Shown piece after piece: positions 5,172 to 7,465 of a stretch of 7,465 nucleotides of DNA. Below the pieces are notes generated by a model. It saw only the letters and a list, made by a program, of their open reading frames with translations, did not search any database and was not told the DNA's origin. Both the position numbers and the translations under genes were made by a program. The DNA is from Desulfobacteraceae bacterium (GTDB lineage: Bacteria > Desulfobacterota > DSM-4660 > Desulfatiglandales > B25-G16): the NCBI GenBank assembly GCA_028572035.1, contig JAPVWE010000057.1:1-7465 (forward strand). Direction: 5' to 3'. The first letter of the stretch is position 1; each line of letters opens with the position of its first letter.

Positions 5172-5260
5172 GATTGCTTCGCTGAGTTTATCCTGATGAA
5201 AGAAGGGCTCGCAATGACAGAAGCGTTGTCATTGCGAGGAGCGTAAGTGACGAAGCAATC
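5172..5260. repeat. Dispersed palindromic repeat (GTCATTGCGAG / CGAAGCAATC type)
   Basis: Two nested perfect inverted repeats: outer GATTGCTTCG (5172-5181) with CGAAGCAATC (5251-5260), and inner CTCGCAATGACA (5208-5219) with TGTCATTGCGAG (5227-5238) around a 7-base loop. The left arm carries 26 unpaired bases and the right only 12, so it is an imperfect cruciform or MITE-like unit. The words GTCATTGCGAGGAGCG...CGAAGCAATC belong to a repeat I remember as scattered through many anaerobe genomes. It begins 17 bases after the Lrp gene stop and may stop or process that transcript. Confidence 0.8.
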
Positions 5261-5276
5261 TAATATGCGCAAATAT

Positions 5277-5762
5277 TTACGACGCTCTATCTAAATTTAC
5301 TTTCCAGTTAAAGGCCTTATAGATAATGAAGGTTTCGGTGAATTTTACATCCTTAATTTTTGAAACTTCCTCTGTAAAAAATTTGATTAGACCGTCGGGC
5401 TTATCGAAGAGAACTTGACAGACTAAATCATACCGGCCGGTAACAATTCCCACTGATACGACCCCATTGAGTTCGGAAAATTTTTTTGCATTTTCGAGCA
5501 AATTTTGACTTCCTAATTGAACCCCTACAACGGCCAATAAATGCTCCCCGTATTTTCCGGGGTCAATCAATCCAGCAATCTTGAAAACACCCATATCCGT
5601 CAGCTTTTTAACCCTTTTTCTCACGGTTCCTTCTGAGACATTCAGTTTGCTTGCAATCTCACTATAAGGCTTGCGTCCATTATCCTGAAATTCCTCTATT
5701 ATTTCCTTATCTAATGTATCAGGATATTTACTATATTTTATCTTTTCTTGTTCCTCTTTCAT
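5277..5762 (-). CDS. Lrp/AsnC family transcriptional regulator
   Basis: A 161-aa cytoplasmic transcription factor of the leucine-responsive/feast-famine family. Residues 17-68 are the N-terminal helix-turn-helix (TLDKEIIEEFQDNGRKPYSE, then IASKLNVSEGTVRKRVKKLTDMGVFKIAGLIDP in two parts). Residues about 74-150 are the RAM effector/oligomer domain (AVVGVQL, VVSVGIVTGRYDLVCQVLF, EVSKIKDVKFTETFIIYKAF). Length is typical. The ATG at 5762 is preceded by AGAAGG eight bases away. That site lies in one arm of a small hairpin, CTTCT (5772-5776)/AGAAG (5781-5785), with a 4-base loop, which might dampen translation. A TATGAT -10 box at 5823-5818 is good, but its -35 is poor. Its minus-strand neighbour downstream is tdh, and tdh is a known Lrp target in E. 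coli, so it may control tdh in response to an amino acid (inference). Confidence 0.9.
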   Translation of the reverse strand: MKEEQEKIKYSKYPDTLDKEIIEEFQDNGRKPYSEIASKLNVSEGTVRKRVKKLTDMGVFKIAGLIDPGKYGEHLLAVVGVQLGSQNLLENAKKFSELNGVVSVGIVTGRYDLVCQVLFDKPDGLIKFFTEEVSKIKDVKFTETFIIYKAFNWKVNLDRAS

Positions 5763-5792
5763 CTTCTTTGCCTTCTATAAAGAAGTTTTCAG

Positions 5793-5804
5793 ACTCCAAG
5801 GAGT
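5793..5804. promoter_or_regulatory. Possible autoregulatory palindrome upstream of Lrp gene
   Basis: ACTCCAAGGAGT is a perfect 12-bp palindrome 31 bases upstream of the Lrp-family start codon and downstream of a possible -10 box (5823-5818). Lrp proteins often bind imperfect palindromes near their own promoter, so an autoregulatory site is plausible but unproven. Confidence 0.25.
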
Positions 5805-5834
5805 GCTAAAGCTATAGATCATAATAACCTCGGG

Positions 5835-6278
5835 CTATATCCAGACGCCCAAGCTGGGGCCCCCCAGCCAGAGCTGAATTTCCTTTGAGTCTCTCCAGTA
5901 TTTCTCGACATGATAATTTTTCATATATCCATAGGATCCCATGAGCTCCATGGCCTTGTTTGCAATGTTAACTGTCGTATCTGTTGCATAGACCTTGGCA
6001 ATGCTCGCTCGCGAAAGCATTGTGGATGAACTTACCTCTTCATAGTGGTCAGGATGATCTAGCATGTATGCAACCTGGAGATAATATGCCTTTGCTGTCT
6101 CTATCCCAATTGCCATATCTGCCAGCATGGCCATACCCATGGAGTGATTTCGAATGGATTTACCTGCCACCACCCTCTCACCAGTGTAGTGGAGAACCTC
6201 ATCGAATATTGCTCGCGCCGAACCAATGACCATCGCAGCACTCCCAACATCGCCCCGAGCCACCTCTTCAGAGATCAA
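5835..6278 (-). pseudogene. Acyl-CoA dehydrogenase, C-terminal fragment
   Basis: About 147 codons of an acyl-CoA dehydrogenase, which is normally 380-400 aa. Only the C-terminal helical domain is present: GSARAIFDEVLHYTGERVVAGK (19-40), ASIAKVYATDTTVNIANKAM (91-110), MGSYGYMKNYHVEKYWRD (113-130). The N-terminal and beta-barrel FAD/substrate domains are missing, so it cannot be an active flavoenzyme. The canonical 'YEGT' catalytic Glu position reads LWLGG (Leu at 138), and the alternative helix-G Glu is also absent. The first usable codon is TTG at 6278 with no ribosome binding site. The frame is open upstream to a TGA near 6313 (GEGGLSSVTIF, not recognisable). A strong SD and GTG at 6310 lie in another frame and give only seven codons. 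It is best read as an internally deleted gene that kept its promoter and start. Confidence 0.8.
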
Positions 6279-6286
6279 AAAGATCG

Positions 6287-6325
6287 TTACGGAGGATAGC
6301 CCTCCCTCACCTCAGAAACCTCCTT
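6287..6325 (-). other. Strong ribosome binding site and orphan 7-codon start
   Basis: AAGGAGG (6325-6319), eight bases, then GTG at 6310 opens MREGYPP and hits TAA at 6289-6287, directly before the acyl-CoA dehydrogenase fragment in another frame. Together with the promoter at 6397-6369, this is a complete expression start without a gene body. The likely origin is a deletion that removed most of the coding region and fused its first codons out of frame to the C-terminal part. Confidence 0.45.
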
Positions 6326-6356
6326 TTTAGCATTCGATTTAATTCTTTTGTAAAAA

Positions 6357-6407
6357 TACTTGATCAGGAAAATATCAAGTATCATTTTCCTTGTCAAGTA
6401 TTTTTTT
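6357..6407 (+). promoter_or_regulatory. TACTTGA palindrome cluster / long hairpin with T7 tract
   Basis: Three copies of one box: TACTTGAT (6357-6364), ATCAAGTA (6374-6381, inverted) and TCAAGTA (6394-6400, inverted). AGGAAAAT (6366-6373) pairs perfectly with ATTTTCCT (6384-6391). Read on the plus strand, 6357-6400 folds into a 17-position stem with one mismatch and one wobble, followed by seven T: formally a terminator, although no plus-strand gene needs it. Read on the minus strand, the same boxes overlap the promoter at 6397-6369, which fits an operator for a dimeric repressor. Confidence 0.5.
6369..6397 (-). promoter_or_regulatory. Candidate sigma-70 promoter upstream of acyl-CoA dehydrogenase remnant
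   Basis: On the minus strand TTGACA (6397-6392, 6/6) is followed after exactly 17 bases by TATTTT (6374-6369, 4/6). Predicted transcription starts near 6362, about 37 bases before the AAGGAGG site. The hexamers are embedded in the TACTTGA box cluster. Confidence 0.55.
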
Positions 6408-6494
6408 AAACCATTCTTTACGATATTCGTACTTTCTTAGGTACAACAAGACCGTCCTTCAATAATCAGCTTACTGATTCTATCTTAGTGCCTT

Positions 6495-6534
6495 GCTCCG
6501 CCTGTCCGTCCCGGGCCAGTACGGACCGGGGAGC
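6495..6534 (-). terminator. GC-rich hairpin downstream of TSUP transporter gene
   Basis: GCTCC (6495-6499) pairs with GGAGC (6530-6534), and GTCCGT (6504-6509) pairs with ACGGAC (6521-6526) around an 11-base loop. The two are separated by a small bulge. The stem sits about 110 bases past the transporter stop codon on the minus strand, but no T-run follows on that strand. It may be a weak terminator, an mRNA 3' stabiliser or a REP-like palindrome. The remainder of 6408-6644 shows nothing else. Confidence 0.35.
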
Positions 6535-6644
6535 CGGATTAATGGCTGAATAGTTACGAAATAAGATCCAAGAAAAATGTAATATGATTGTCAAATCGGC
6601 CAAAAATCTATAAGTCATGTACCTCTCTCTCAGCCAGTTGGTCT

Positions 6645-7367
6645 TCAGATCGCCCTGTAGATCATGAAGGCACCCAAGAAAGCGAGGAGGATGAACATAA
6701 TTCTCTTGTAATCCTCTTCCTTTATCTTTCCATAAAAAAAGGATCCCACATAAGTCCCCAGGATCAACATTGGCAGGGACACCATAAAGAAATACAGGAC
6801 AGTCAAGGTCGTCAAACCATTAATGGCATGAAAAAGAACCACCATCACGCCCGAAACAAGAAAGAACCCCTGGAGTGTCACTTTTATTTTGTCTTTGCTC
6901 CAAGTTTGTAAAGAGGTATAGACGATTACTGCCGGACCAGTCGCACTTAATGCTCCTCCGAGACACCCTGAAAGAAAACCGAAAAGATAGGCCCACCCTT
7001 CCATAATCCCCTTTTTGGGTGATCGAAGAAAAAGACTGTAGAGGGAATAGGAAATTAAAATGATTCCAAGAATCCATTGAATCAGACCTTTATCCAGTTT
7101 TTTAAGAAAAAAAACGCCTAAAAGAATGCCAGGGCAAGCGCCAAGAAGAAGCGGATAAAGCTTTTTCCAATCCAGATGTTTCCATAACTGAGCCAAAAGG
7201 ATGATGGTTATGCACGGAGCGAAAAGGGCAACAAGAGGAATCACGATCTTAATATCCAGAAAAATCGCAAGCAGCGGCAGAGACAGCAGGATAGAACCAA
7301 AACCTGAGAGTCCCTGAGTAAGGCCTGCAAAGAAAACGACCAGGCATACTAATATATAGGTCTCCAT
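6645..7367 (-). CDS. TauE/SafE (TSUP) family membrane transporter
   Basis: A 240-aa integral inner-membrane protein of the TauE/SafE family (sulfite, sulfoacetate or other small organic anion export or uptake; the substrate varies in the family). It consists of roughly eight hydrophobic segments, about residues 4-24, 25-38, 41-60, 70-89, 94-114, 125-150, 165-183 and 187-210, plus a C-terminal segment 222-238. The two family repeats show GLTQGLSGFGS (15-25) in the first half and GFLSGCLGGALSATGPA (130-146) in the second. Length is typical. The ATG at 7367 is preceded by GGAGG ten bases upstream. It appears monocistronic: the next minus-strand gene has its own promoter 250 bases on. Upstream bases to the window end contain a GATAATATT that could be part of a -10 box, but no good -35. 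Substrate unknown. Confidence 0.9.
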   Translation of the reverse strand: METYILVCLVVFFAGLTQGLSGFGSILLSLPLLAIFLDIKIVIPLVALFAPCITIILLAQLWKHLDWKKLYPLLLGACPGILLGVFFLKKLDKGLIQWILGIILISYSLYSLFLRSPKKGIMEGWAYLFGFLSGCLGGALSATGPAVIVYTSLQTWSKDKIKVTLQGFFLVSGVMVVLFHAINGLTTLTVLYFFMVSLPMLILGTYVGSFFYGKIKEEDYKRIMFILLAFLGAFMIYRAI

Positions 7368-7465
7368 ATCAAAGGTTCCTCCTCAGAATTTTCAGGGTGA
7401 ATATTATCCGGGTTACTCAATCGCTTTTTGAAATGTTAGGTGTCAGATCTGGACATGAGATATAT

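Noticed and set aside
6588..6911. 107-codon plus-strand frame
   Set aside because: It is antisense to the TSUP transporter gene, with a His/Gln/Lys-rich composition typical of a shadow frame.
1..7465. CRISPR array, toxin-antitoxin pair, complete insertion sequence or prophage genes
   Set aside because: No regularly spaced repeats, no transposase or integrase motifs, and no paired small genes of known toxin-antitoxin type were seen.

Overview
The window looks like an accessory, rearranged stretch of a chromosome from an anaerobic bacterium of the Desulfobacterota / syntrophic 'deltaproteobacterial' type. This is inference from the gene mix: acyl-CoA chemistry, TIGR04076-like proteins, an H1-like lysine-rich DNA-binding protein and a dispersed 'GTCATTGCGAG ... 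CGAAGCAATC' palindromic repeat. No rRNA, tRNA or taxonomic marker is present, so the assignment is tentative. Most genes lie on the minus strand. Only the H1-like gene and a broken SH3-domain gene are on the plus strand.

Region by region. (1) 1-56: a plus-strand intrinsic terminator, probably ending a gene left of the window. (2) 2094-221, minus: a three-gene operon with a good candidate promoter (TTGACA-17-TGTAAG), an 18-codon orphan ORF, an atypical 3-hydroxyacyl-CoA dehydrogenase-family protein, and two small cysteine-containing proteins that look like divergent relatives of each other (TIGR04076-like). (3) 2100-2540: mostly non-coding, with a probable decayed minus-strand coding remnant and a perfect 9-bp inverted repeat. 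(4) 2546-2923, plus: a 125-aa protein with a coiled coil, a Lys/Ala/Pro linker and a winged-helix-like domain. (5) 2939-3345: a GC-rich hairpin, then about 390 bases of strongly structured sequence resembling domain I of a group II intron, without reverse transcriptase or a recognisable domain V. (6) 3366-3706, plus: the remains of a coiled-coil/SH3b protein split by a frameshift. (7) 4912-3860 and 5762-5277, minus: L-threonine 3-dehydrogenase (tdh) with an Lrp/AsnC-family regulator upstream, separated by about 365 bases that hold a palindromic dispersed repeat. (8) 6400-5835, minus: a well-formed promoter with palindromic boxes and a strong ribosome binding site, leading only to a 7-codon ORF and then the C-terminal domain of an acyl-CoA dehydrogenase. 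(9) 7367-6645, minus: a TauE/SafE (TSUP) membrane transporter.

Two themes stand out. First, the operon at 1930-221 couples a dehydrogenase with an altered catalytic motif to two uncharacterised small proteins that share three cysteine positions. This is the best candidate here for an undescribed pathway. Second, several translation starts with good Shine-Dalgarno sequences lead nowhere (6310, 2033, 3791), next to truncated genes and a partial intron-like RNA, so the segment appears to have suffered several deletions. I see no complete defence system, CRISPR array, prophage or intact insertion sequence.
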